Shown here piece after piece: positions 46,467 through 54,445 of a DNA stretch of 64,000 bases (positions are counted from its first letter, which is position 1; every line of letters begins with the position of its first letter). Made by a program: the position numbers and the translations under genes. A model generated the notes under the pieces. That model had not been told where the DNA came from. It ran no database searches and saw only the letters and a list, made by a program, of their open reading frames with translations. This stretch comes from Anaerosalibacter massiliensis (GTDB lineage Bacteria; Bacillota; Clostridia; Tissierellales; Sporanaerobacteraceae): positions 1-64,000 of the forward strand of contig CCEZ01000018.1 of the NCBI GenBank assembly GCA_000751555.1, written 5' to 3'.

Positions 46467-47204
46467 ATGAATAAAAAAATATTCTTAATAATTATGCTCT
46501 TTATAATCTTTGGTCTTTTAACTACAAGACATATACAAGGTAAAAGTAAATATACTTTTGGACATAATTATGCTCAAGTAATAAAGCATGGTTCAAAAGA
46601 AGAAAAAGTTATAGCTCTAACATTTGATGATGGTCCTCATCCTGAGTTTACCCCTCAAATATTAGACATACTAGAGGAGTACAATGTTAAAGCAACTTTT
46701 TTTGTACTTGGTCAACATGGTGAAATGTATCCAGATATACTGAAAAGACAAATAAATGAAGGTCATGAGATTGGGAATCATACCTATACTCATATAAATA
46801 TAAAAAAAACGCCTGCAGAAAAAATAAAAGAAGAGTTCTATAGGACTCAAGAAGTAATTCATTCTTCAACAGAGATAAAACCTAAGGTATTTCGTCCTCC
46901 CTATGGTATATATGACAATACTGTAGTAAATATTGCTAATGAAAATAATTGTTCCATAGTACTTTGGTCTCCTCATCAGGATTCTAAAGATTGGAGCCAT
47001 CCTGAGGTAGAAAAAATTATTGATACTACAATTTCCAAAGTAGAAAATGGTGATATTATTTTATTTCACGATTATGTCTATTATGATACAAATAACACTA
47101 TAGAAGCATTAGAATATATAATACCAGAATTAAAAAATAGAGGATATGAATTTGTAACCATGTCTGAATTAATAGATCTATCTGTAAAACAAGTTTCACA
47201 TTAA
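46467..47204 (+). CDS. Polysaccharide deacetylase, exported
   Basis: 245 residues: signal peptide or anchor (about 4-20, IFLIIMLFIIFGLLT), then a NodB/CE4 domain with TFDDGPHPEFTP, GHEIGNHTYTHIN, RPPYGIYD and the late HDYVYYD. It removes acetyl groups from peptidoglycan or another polymer outside the membrane; size and topology resemble the Pda proteins of spore-formers. Start ATG follows AAGGGGAAGGG. Divergent from the M20-pgcA unit and terminated by the hairpin shared with the tmRNA gene. Confidence 0.92.
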   Translation: MNKKIFLIIMLFIIFGLLTTRHIQGKSKYTFGHNYAQVIKHGSKEEKVIALTFDDGPHPEFTPQILDILEEYNVKATFFVLGQHGEMYPDILKRQINEGHEIGNHTYTHINIKKTPAEKIKEEFYRTQEVIHSSTEIKPKVFRPPYGIYDNTVVNIANENNCSIVLWSPHQDSKDWSHPEVEKIIDTTISKVENGDIILFHDYVYYDTNNTIEALEYIIPELKNRGYEFVTMSELIDLSVKQVSH

Positions 47205-47240
47205 AAAAACTTGATTAGATTTTTCTAATCAAGTTTTTAT
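47203..47240. terminator. Bidirectional terminator between deacetylase gene and tmRNA gene
   Basis: Stem ACTTGATTAGA/TCTAATCAAGT with A-run and T-run at opposite ends. On the minus strand it lies 6 bases after the CCA end of tmRNA. Confidence 0.92.
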
Positions 47241-47245
47241 ATGTA

Positions 47246-47869
47246 TGGTGGAGGCGGTGGGACATGTTATCCATAGTTTCCTAATGGCACTGACTATATC
47301 TTGAAGTTAAGTAACTGCCCTTAACTCCTCTGGCGTATTATGGAAATATAATATAATTAAAATTTTCCATCCTAGTACTGCATATTCTAAAATAGAACTT
47401 AGCAGCCTATAAGTCGATACAGAGCTGTAGAATTTCTTCTCATACCCCTCGGTATTGGCATAGCTCATAGCCTTAGCTTTCACCGATTAAGCCAGATTAT
47501 CACCTATAGATTGCTCTATAGGGCGACTCCTTTGCGAATCGAACCCACGTCCGAAAATACTTTATAAAGAGCTTCTCCGAGCGCAGCTACTGATTTAGTA
47601 TTCGCTTTGTATAACGCCCAATAGCAAGCTTTATACTTAGCTATCTCCATATTCCACTATAGGTTGGAGAAAGCCTATAGTAGTTCCCCACTACAATGAC
47701 ACTCTATCCTAATAGGTGGGACTACTAGGTAGAGCGACAACGTTTAAATTACGCTGCTAATGCTAAATTATCGTCTGCGTTTAAATTTAAGTGCCACTTT
47801 TTACGTTGTTTGGCGACAACGGCTCGCTACTCCTTACTCCATATCCCCGTCGAAACCTAATTCGCCCCC
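47246..47869 (-). ncRNA. ssrA: tmRNA gene, interrupted by a group I intron
   Basis: Transfer-messenger RNA, which frees stalled ribosomes with SmpB. The 5' end GGGGGCG pairs with the 3' CGCCUCC preceding ACCA, including the G3-U pair that marks alanine identity; the conserved GGUUUCGACGGGG follows the acceptor. The tag frame at 47778-47749 (minus) reads ADDNLALAA then TAA, close to known clostridial tags. Exons are 47538-47869 and 47246-47262, giving a mature length of 349 nt; 275 nt between them is an intron in the T-loop. The 5' end lies only 5 bases after the smpB stop codon, so it probably matures from the rnr-smpB-ssrA transcript or starts within smpB. Confidence 0.98.
47263..47537 (-). 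ncRNA. Group I intron in the tmRNA T-loop, no endonuclease gene
   Basis: Removing 275 nt joins ...GGGUUCGAU to UCCCACC..., restoring a perfect GUGGG-UUCGAUU-CCCAC T-arm. The 5' exon ends in U and the intron ends in G, as in group I. P1 is a 6-bp hairpin CGAUUC/GAGUCG with a GCAAAG loop and U-G at the splice site. Core elements: P4 UCGGU/ACCGA (47484-47487 region with AAUACCGAG at 47456-47448), P7 GACUUAU (47415-47409) with the S-element AAGAUAUAGUC (47302-47292). No open frame fits inside, so it is a splicing-only, non-mobile form. The exon UCC can pair with GGA in the P1 loop region as P10. Confidence 0.93.
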
Positions 47870-47874
47870 AATTA

Positions 47875-48336
47875 TTAATATCTTTCTTTGAATTCTCTTT
47901 GCAATTTTCTTTCTACTTCTTTTTTTGCTATAGTATCTCTTTTATCATAAAGCTTCTTACCTTTTGCAATAGCTAATTCTATTTTTACAAGTCCATTTTT
48001 TATATATACATTTATAGGAACTAGTGTATATCCCTTTTGAGCTGTATATCCTATTAGTTTATTAATTTCTCTCCTATTTAAAAGAAGTTTTCTTTTTCTA
48101 AGAGGATCTTCATTATATCTATTGCCTTGTTCATAAGGACTTATATGCATATTATAAAGAAACACTTCACTATTTTCTATTATTGCATGAGCATCTTTTA
48201 TGTTGCATCTACCCTGTCTTATAGATTTTACTTCTGTTCCCTTTAAGACTATCCCAGCTTCTATTACTTCTTCTATAAAAAAGTCATGCCTTGCTTTTCT
48301 GTTTCTTGCTACAATCTTCAAATCACTTTTTCCCAT
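47875..48336 (-). CDS. smpB: SsrA-binding protein
   Basis: 153-residue OB-fold RNA-binding protein required for tmRNA action. Diagnostic stretches: [49 protein letters not shown] and the basic tail [12 protein letters not shown]. Start ATG (MGKSDL) at 48336 follows GGTGAT; an ATG four codons upstream is possible. Directly followed by the tmRNA gene and preceded by rnr, the conserved trans-translation block. Confidence 0.97.
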   Translation of the reverse strand: MGKSDLKIVARNRKARHDFFIEEVIEAGIVLKGTEVKSIRQGRCNIKDAHAIIENSEVFLYNMHISPYEQGNRYNEDPLRKRKLLLNRREINKLIGYTAQKGYTLVPINVYIKNGLVKIELAIAKGKKLYDKRDTIAKKEVERKLQREFKERY

Positions 48337-48406
48337 TATAATCACCATATTTATTTTTAAGAGTCTATTAAATAGTGTACCAAATTTCTAGAGACATGTC
48401 AATAGC

Positions 48407-50521
48407 CTATTCAACCAACATAAAATCAACATTTCCTCTAAGCACATCTGCACCTATAACTTTTATCTTTACTTCATCTCCTATTCTAAACTTCTTTTTA
48501 GTTAATTCTCCTATTATATAATATTTTTCTTCATCATAGTAATAATAGTCATCTACCATATTGCTAAAATGTACAAGTCCTTCAATAGTATTTTCAAGTT
48601 GAACAAATATACCAAAATGGGTTAAAGATGAAATTATGCCTTTGTATTCATTACCTATTCTTTCTTTCATATATTGAGCTTTTTTCAAATCTTCTACTTC
48701 TCTTTCAGCTTCTTCTGCTATTCTTTCCATAGTAGAAGATTGTTCAGCTATTTGTGGAAGTTTAGATTCTAAATTTTCTACTTTGTTGGGCTTTAGTCTT
48801 CCATTTATATATTCTTTTATTATCCTATGAATTTCTAAGTCTGGATACCTTCTTATAGGAGAAGTAAAGTGACAATAGTATTTAGCTGCCAATCCAAAGT
48901 GGCTGCCTACTTCACTACTATATTTTGCTTTTTTAAGTGATCTCAATAATAACTTATTAAGAAGTTCTTCCTCTTTTTTACCTTTTACTTCAACCATAAG
49001 ATTTTTCAATTCTTTAGGATGGATTTCTTTTGTTCCTTTTAAATTATAGCCAAAATTGTGTATAAATTTATTAAACTCCTCTATTTCATCTGCATCAGGG
49101 TCTTCATGAACCCTGTATATAAGCGGCATTTGGCTCCAATACATATTTTCTGCTATAGTTTCATTACATACAAGCATAAATTCTTCTATCATCCTATTGG
49201 CAATTCGTCTTTCTTCTTTTCTTATATCAATTGGGTTTCCCTCATTGTCTAAAATTATTTCAGTTTCAGGAAAATCAAAGTCTAAACTACCTCTTCTCTG
49301 TCTTTTTTTATTTAAAATATGACATAATTCTTTCATATATACAAGATCTTCATATATATGACTATATCTATCTTTAAGTTCTTCATCATCTTTTTCTAAC
49401 AGATCAGATACATCATCATATATAAGTCTTTCTTTGCTTTCTATAACGGTTTCAATTACTTTATGCTCTTTTACATTACCTTTCTTATCTATTTCCATAA
49501 AAACAGAAAGAGTAAGTCTTGGTTCTTTAGGATTCAAGCTACAAATACCATTTGATAATTCCTTCGGAAGCATTGGAATAACTCTATCTACTAAATAAAT
49601 ACTATTTCCTCTATTTAGGGCTTCCTTGTCTAAAGGGCTATTTTCCTTGACATAATGAGACACATCAGCAATATGTACTCCTAATTTATAGTTTCCATTT
49701 TCTAGTTTTTCTATAGATACAGCATCATCAAAATCCTTTGCATCTTCTCCATCTATAGTAAAAGTATTTAAATCCCTTAGATCTACTCTCCTACCTATTT
49801 CCTCTTGAGAAACACTTTGTTCAATACTATTCACTTGATTTATTACTTTATTAGGAAATTCTTCAGACAAATTAAATTGCCTAATTACTGATAAAATATC
49901 AGTCCCTTTTTCGTCAATATATCCTAAAACTTCTATTATCTTTCCTTCAGGATTTCTTCTTTTTTCAGGCCATCTAGTTATTTCTACAATAACTTTTTGA
50001 TTTGGCAACGCATTGTTCATATGAGCTTTTGGAATAAATATATCCATACTTATTCTATTATCATCAGGTAAAACAAACCCAAAATTTTTACTACTTTCGA
50101 AAGTTCCTACGATAGTATTATTGGCCCTATCTAATATGCGAAGAATCTCCCCCTCTTCTCTTCTACCTTCTTCTCCTTTTTTAATTACTCTTACAACAAC
50201 TTTATCTCCATGCAATGCTCCATTTATATTTTCTGCTGATATATAAATATCTTCCCTATCCTTTTTTTCAGGTACAAGAAAGCCATATCCTTTTTCATTT
50301 CCTTCAAGTTTACCTACAACTAAATTCATCTTTTCAGGCAAACCATATCTTTCATTTCTAGTTTTTATTATAGTTCCTTCCTTTTCCATATCTTCTAATA
50401 CATTATAGAAGGTTTTTTCTTCTCCTTTTCCTATTTCAAATGATTTTGCAAGTTCTTCCCTAGTCATAGGTTTATACAGTTTTTCATCCATAAAATTTAC
50501 AATGTTTCTTTTTATATTCAT
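48407..50521 (-). CDS. rnr: Ribonuclease R
   Basis: 704-residue 3'-5' exoribonuclease. N-terminal helix-turn-helix region, cold-shock domains (about 60-220; GKLEGNEKGYGFLVPEK), RNB catalytic domain (RVDLRDLNTFTIDGEDAKDFDDAVS, with the aspartate cluster) and a C-terminal S1 domain (GIISSLTHFGIFVQL). Degrades structured RNA and defective mRNAs on stalled ribosomes. Start ATG at 50521 lies 7 bases after GGAGAG; 28 upstream in-frame residues lack a ribosome site. Upstream gap to ddl is 105 bp. Confidence 0.96.
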   Translation of the reverse strand: MNIKRNIVNFMDEKLYKPMTREELAKSFEIGKGEEKTFYNVLEDMEKEGTIIKTRNERYGLPEKMNLVVGKLEGNEKGYGFLVPEKKDREDIYISAENINGALHGDKVVVRVIKKGEEGRREEGEILRILDRANNTIVGTFESSKNFGFVLPDDNRISMDIFIPKAHMNNALPNQKVIVEITRWPEKRRNPEGKIIEVLGYIDEKGTDILSVIRQFNLSEEFPNKVINQVNSIEQSVSQEEIGRRVDLRDLNTFTIDGEDAKDFDDAVSIEKLENGNYKLGVHIADVSHYVKENSPLDKEALNRGNSIYLVDRVIPMLPKELSNGICSLNPKEPRLTLSVFMEIDKKGNVKEHKVIETVIESKERLIYDDVSDLLEKDDEELKDRYSHIYEDLVYMKELCHILNKKRQRRGSLDFDFPETEIILDNEGNPIDIRKEERRIANRMIEEFMLVCNETIAENMYWSQMPLIYRVHEDPDADEIEEFNKFIHNFGYNLKGTKEIHPKELKNLMVEVKGKKEEELLNKLLLRSLKKAKYSSEVGSHFGLAAKYYCHFTSPIRRYPDLEIHRIIKEYINGRLKPNKVENLESKLPQIAEQSSTMERIAEEAEREVEDLKKAQYMKERIGNEYKGIISSLTHFGIFVQLENTIEGLVHFSNMVDDYYYYDEEKYYIIGELTKKKFRIGDEVKIKVIGADVLRGNVDFMLVE

Positions 50522-50626
50522 ATTTTCACTCTCCATTAGAGATATTAGTTTTCCATCTAATTCAAATATTTTACCCGTATAAATTAGTTTTAATCTATTT
50601 GACAAAAATAAATTAAAAGATATTCC

Positions 50627-51793
50627 TTATATTTTTCCGTTTTTACTTCCAAATTCTATTTTATTAAATAAATCCACATCATAGGAGTACATATTCTTAT
50701 CTTTTTCTTCTTGAATCCTAAGTCCAATATCTATCATTTTATTTACTAATTCTTTAAAATAAATATCTTTTCCTTCCCAAAGATAGTATGCAATAGACCC
50801 TGGCATAGTATTTATTTCGTTAACATAAATTTTATTTTCTTCATCTAATAAAAAATCTATTCTAGCGTTTCCTCTTCCATCAATTACTTGAAAAGACTTT
50901 TTAGCAATATTTTCAATTTCTTCTCTTAAATCATCTTTTATATCTGCTGGTATTCTCCTTCTTTCTTCCCCTCCATTTTTTATATTACTTTTTACATATT
51001 TATCATCATAAGATAGGAGCTCTTGCCATCCTAAAGGTTCTTCACATAAAGAAGTTTCTAAATTTTCATCAAAGCCCATTACAGCACAATTTATTTCTCT
51101 TGGATTTTCAACAGCCTTTTCTATAATTATTTTTCTATCATATCTAATAGCAATTTCTACTCCACTAATTAAAGTATTCCTATCTATAGCCTTAGATATT
51201 CCAATGCTAGAACCTAAATTAGCTGGTTTAATAAATAATGGGTATGATAATTCTTTTTCTACTTTCTTAATAACATATTCTCTATTTTCTATCCAGTTTG
51301 ATCTATAAAACCAAGTATAGTCAACCACCGGGAGATTATTAGCCTTAAAAACATCCTTCATTAAAATCTTATCCATTCCTACACTAGAAGCTAATACATT
51401 AGAACCTACATATGGAATATTCATAAGCTCAAATAAACCTTGAATAGTACCATCTTCACCATTTGTCCCATGAATAGCTGGGAAAATTATATCTACTTTT
51501 CCTAAAATTTTCTTGCTAAAAAGACTTAAACTATTTGTATGAGTATACATATTAAAATCATTGTGAGTTGGTGCAAATATTATTTCCTGTGTGTCTTCTA
51601 ATTTATTATCTCTAAAATTTTCAAAATCAAATAAACTTTTTCCAGTAAGCCATTTACCTTCTTTATTGATATATATTGGGACTACATCATATTTATTTTT
51701 ATCTATATTTTCCATTATTTGAAGACCAGTAATTACTGAAACTTCGTGTTCTACACTTCTTCCTCCAAATACTACTCCAACAACCTTTTTCAT
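50627..51793 (-). CDS. ddl: D-alanine--D-alanine ligase
   Basis: 388 residues, ATP-grasp enzyme that makes the D-Ala-D-Ala dipeptide. Motifs: VVFGGRSVEHEVSV, HGTNGEDGTIQGLFE, PYVGSNVLAS, PLFIKPANLGSSIG and EINTMPGS. The omega-loop reads LSYDDKYVKS with the Tyr/Lys pattern of true D-Ala-D-Ala ligases rather than the His of D-Ala-D-Lac ligases. Start ATG at 51793 follows GAGGAG by 7 bases; a TTG five codons upstream overlaps that site. Next to murF, which uses its product. Confidence 0.96.
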   Translation of the reverse strand: MKKVVGVVFGGRSVEHEVSVITGLQIMENIDKNKYDVVPIYINKEGKWLTGKSLFDFENFRDNKLEDTQEIIFAPTHNDFNMYTHTNSLSLFSKKILGKVDIIFPAIHGTNGEDGTIQGLFELMNIPYVGSNVLASSVGMDKILMKDVFKANNLPVVDYTWFYRSNWIENREYVIKKVEKELSYPLFIKPANLGSSIGISKAIDRNTLISGVEIAIRYDRKIIIEKAVENPREINCAVMGFDENLETSLCEEPLGWQELLSYDDKYVKSNIKNGGEERRRIPADIKDDLREEIENIAKKSFQVIDGRGNARIDFLLDEENKIYVNEINTMPGSIAYYLWEGKDIYFKELVNKMIDIGLRIQEEKDKNMYSYDVDLFNKIEFGSKNGKI

Positions 51794-51810
51794 TCTATCA
51801 CTCCTCAAAA

Positions 51811-53448
51811 TTATTCTTCATAATTATCAGGTAGGTCGTTTTCAAATAATACAATATCCTTAGATTTAACAATTTCTTGAAGTTTAGATGTGGCTTCATC
51901 TAAATTTTTTACAACAAAAATATTTTCCTCATCATAACCTGAGTTTTTTAACCCATCATAAATAGGTCTAGTTCTTTTTTCTCCAACTAATATTACATAA
52001 TCGCATACATTCCCTATACTAATTCCAAACTCTCTATTAGCTTCTTCTTCTTTATCTCCTAATTCTACCATCCCAGGGGTAATTATTATCTTTCTACCTT
52101 CTTTAAACTGACTCAACACTTCCAAAGCTGCTTCTGCTCCATCAGGATTTGAGTTAAAGGCATCATCTATTACTATAACACCAGTTCCTGGGTTAATAAT
52201 ATTTAGTCTATGAGGTATAGGTTCCACTTTAGATATTCCTCTTTTTATTTCTTTAAATGTAAGTCCTAATGCTTTTGCTACACTAGCTCCAGCTAATATA
52301 TTATATATATTATGCTTTCCTAAAAGTTTAGTTGTACATTTTATTTCCTCTCCACTTTTATCTTTTAACATAAAAGTAGATCCTAGTTCCGATACTTCTA
52401 TATCTGTAGCATAAATATCTAGTTTTTCAGTATTTTCTAATCCATATAATATTTTTTCTTTAAATGTTTTATCAGCAAGTTTTTTTACATATTCATTGTC
52501 ATAGTTAAAAATAGCTATTCCATCACTTGGTAATTCTTCTATAAGTTCATATTTTGTCTTCATTATATTCTCAATATTTTTAAAAGTCTCTAAATGTGTT
52601 GGACCTATAGATGTGATAATACCTATTTTAGGATTGGTTAGTTTGGAAAGTTCTTTTATATCTCCAATATATCTAGCACCCATTTCTGCTATAAATATTT
52701 CATAGTCTTTTGTTAATTCACTATTTATTACTTTGCTAATTCCCATAGGAGTATTATAGCTTTCTGGAGTCTTTAACACTCTATACTTTTCTTTTAATAT
52801 AGTATCTACAATAAATTTAGTACTAGTTTTTCCAAAACTGCCAGTGATACCTACAGTATTTAAATCTTCCATAGATTTTATTTTCTCTTGAGCCATTGTA
52901 TAATAGTATTCATTTATTCTTCTCTCAACTGGAGTTACTATAATATTAGCTAAAATTATATTTCCGCTTTGTAAAAAATAAATTATAAATAATCCATACA
53001 ATATTACAGGCATATATATTATTATATCTGATGCTAATTTTTTCACTATCATAAATAATATTAATAATTCTAAAAAATTAACTAAAAAATTTGAAACATA
53101 TAATCTTTTAGCCCTTGGTGTAAATACCAATTCTTTTTTAGACTCTTCTCTTTTAAAATTAAAGGTATAAAAAATTGATACTATCCACAATAAATTAAAT
53201 AAAAATAATACAATATTGTTTTTATTATATCCAGTATATATCATTTGAAAAACTAAAATAATAGTAAGTACTATAAGAGAAATCTTCATCCTTTTGGGAT
53301 AAGCTTTTGTTGAAGTTTTGATCCATTTTCTATACTCCTCATTCCTATACCCCTGTAATTGAATCATATGTAGAAAAAATCTTGACTTAAAAATAATTGT
53401 TACTATCCAAAATAAAATAGAAATATAAAATATTTTCTCTAATCTCAT
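51811..53448 (-). CDS. murF: MurF-like Mur ligase with N-terminal membrane domain
   Basis: 545 residues. The first about 175 form five or six membrane helices in place of the usual MurF N-terminal domain. The rest is a Mur ligase: ATP loop GITGSFGKTSTK (about 200), central domain IGPTHLETF and AEMGARYIGDI, C-terminal IDDAFNSNPDGAEAAL. It should add D-Ala-D-Ala to the UDP-MurNAc peptide, here at the membrane; adjacency to ddl supports this. Start ATG follows AGGAGG. The membrane domain is atypical compared with soluble MurF (about 450 residues), but similar fusions occur in Clostridia as far as I recall. Confidence 0.88.
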   Translation of the reverse strand: MRLEKIFYISILFWIVTIIFKSRFFLHMIQLQGYRNEEYRKWIKTSTKAYPKRMKISLIVLTIILVFQMIYTGYNKNNIVLFLFNLLWIVSIFYTFNFKREESKKELVFTPRAKRLYVSNFLVNFLELLILFMIVKKLASDIIIYMPVILYGLFIIYFLQSGNIILANIIVTPVERRINEYYYTMAQEKIKSMEDLNTVGITGSFGKTSTKFIVDTILKEKYRVLKTPESYNTPMGISKVINSELTKDYEIFIAEMGARYIGDIKELSKLTNPKIGIITSIGPTHLETFKNIENIMKTKYELIEELPSDGIAIFNYDNEYVKKLADKTFKEKILYGLENTEKLDIYATDIEVSELGSTFMLKDKSGEEIKCTTKLLGKHNIYNILAGASVAKALGLTFKEIKRGISKVEPIPHRLNIINPGTGVIVIDDAFNSNPDGAEAALEVLSQFKEGRKIIITPGMVELGDKEEEANREFGISIGNVCDYVILVGEKRTRPIYDGLKNSGYDEENIFVVKNLDEATSKLQEIVKSKDIVLFENDLPDNYEE

Positions 53449-53507
53449 TTCCTAAACCTCCTAAAAAATAAAACTTAGCTAAGAAAAAGCTTTGGACTAC
53501 ATAGATA

Positions 53508-54272
53508 TTAGTTATCTAATAAGAAAGTTTTGAGTATGATAGAAAATCTTCCAAAGTCATCTAGATAAGAATAATGACCTGCTTCTTTAAGAATTACAAG
53601 TCCACTATCTTTTATTTTTTCCTCCATTATTTCACCCATATATACAGGAGTTGCTGTATCATTTTCTCCCCAGATAAGTAATGTGGAAGCCTCGATATCT
53701 TTTAAATGTGGTTCTAAGTCTTCATTTACCACTTTTACTAAAATTCTTCTCATAATACCTGAAGCGTTTTGATAGTCTGCAGAACCAAACTTTTTATAAA
53801 ACTTTTCCATTTTTTTCTTTTCATCTGTCCAGAAAAAGAAAAATTTATATAAACATTTTAACACCTTAAAGCTATAAACTTTTAAATGATATTTAAAACT
53901 TCTTCTTGGAATAATTCCTGCACTATCTATTAATACCATTTTGCTTACTAAATCCTTATATCGACTACTAAGAACTATGGAAACTCTTCCACCAAAAGAA
54001 TGTCCTATTAAAATAACTTCATCCATCCCCATTTCATCTATAAATTTTTTAGTTATTCTTCCATAATCATATACACCGTAAGTTTCTTTTGGCTCTTCAC
54101 TTTTGCCAAATCCAGGAAAATCCATAGCATATACCTTAAAATTATTCTTTAATAAATTAAATATGGGCATCATAGTATCAATATTTGCTCCCCAGCCATG
54201 TAGAAGTAAAACATTTCTCCCTTTGCCTTCCACAATATAATATATGTTTAAACCTTCTATTTTGACTTTCAT
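53508..54272 (-). CDS. Alpha/beta hydrolase
   Basis: 254 residues. Alpha/beta-hydrolase fold with oxyanion region LLLHGWGANID, nucleophile elbow GHSFGG, acid in WGENDTATP and base in EAGHYSYLDD, so the catalytic triad is intact. Substrate unknown; general esterase or peptidase types both fit. No signal peptide. Start ATG at 54272 follows GAGGAAG; the longer GTG start overlaps it. It lies between the hppA terminator and murF, probably heading the murF-ddl-rnr-smpB run. Confidence 0.9.
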   Translation of the reverse strand: MKVKIEGLNIYYIVEGKGRNVLLLHGWGANIDTMMPIFNLLKNNFKVYAMDFPGFGKSEEPKETYGVYDYGRITKKFIDEMGMDEVILIGHSFGGRVSIVLSSRYKDLVSKMVLIDSAGIIPRRSFKYHLKVYSFKVLKCLYKFFFFWTDEKKKMEKFYKKFGSADYQNASGIMRRILVKVVNEDLEPHLKDIEASTLLIWGENDTATPVYMGEIMEEKIKDSGLVILKEAGHYSYLDDFGRFSIILKTFLLDN

Positions 54273-54408
54273 ATTTATCTTCCTCACTATTTTTCCTCTT
54301 TAATACTATTAGCTTATTCTATATTATTATAATAGTGATCTACTTTTTATTTCTATATTCATAAATCAATTATGAATTAGTACTTCTATTATACCATATA
54401 ATGCTAAT

Positions 54409-54438
54409 AAAAAGCCCCTCAATATTGAGGGGCTTTTT
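54409..54438 (-). terminator. Terminator of hppA
   Basis: 30-base perfect palindrome with G+C-rich core GCCCCTCAATATTGAGGGGC and T-run at the end of each arm, 8 bases after the hppA stop. Works in both directions but faces no convergent gene. Confidence 0.93.
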
Positions 54439-54445
54439 ACTCATA

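Noticed and set aside
47263-47537. Homing endonuclease gene within the tmRNA intron
   Set aside because: No open frame of useful length on either strand in 275 nt.
47246-47869. Two-piece (permuted) tmRNA as an explanation for the long gene
   Set aside because: The 5' and 3' tRNA-like parts are in normal order, and the extra sequence has group I splice sites and core rather than permutation.
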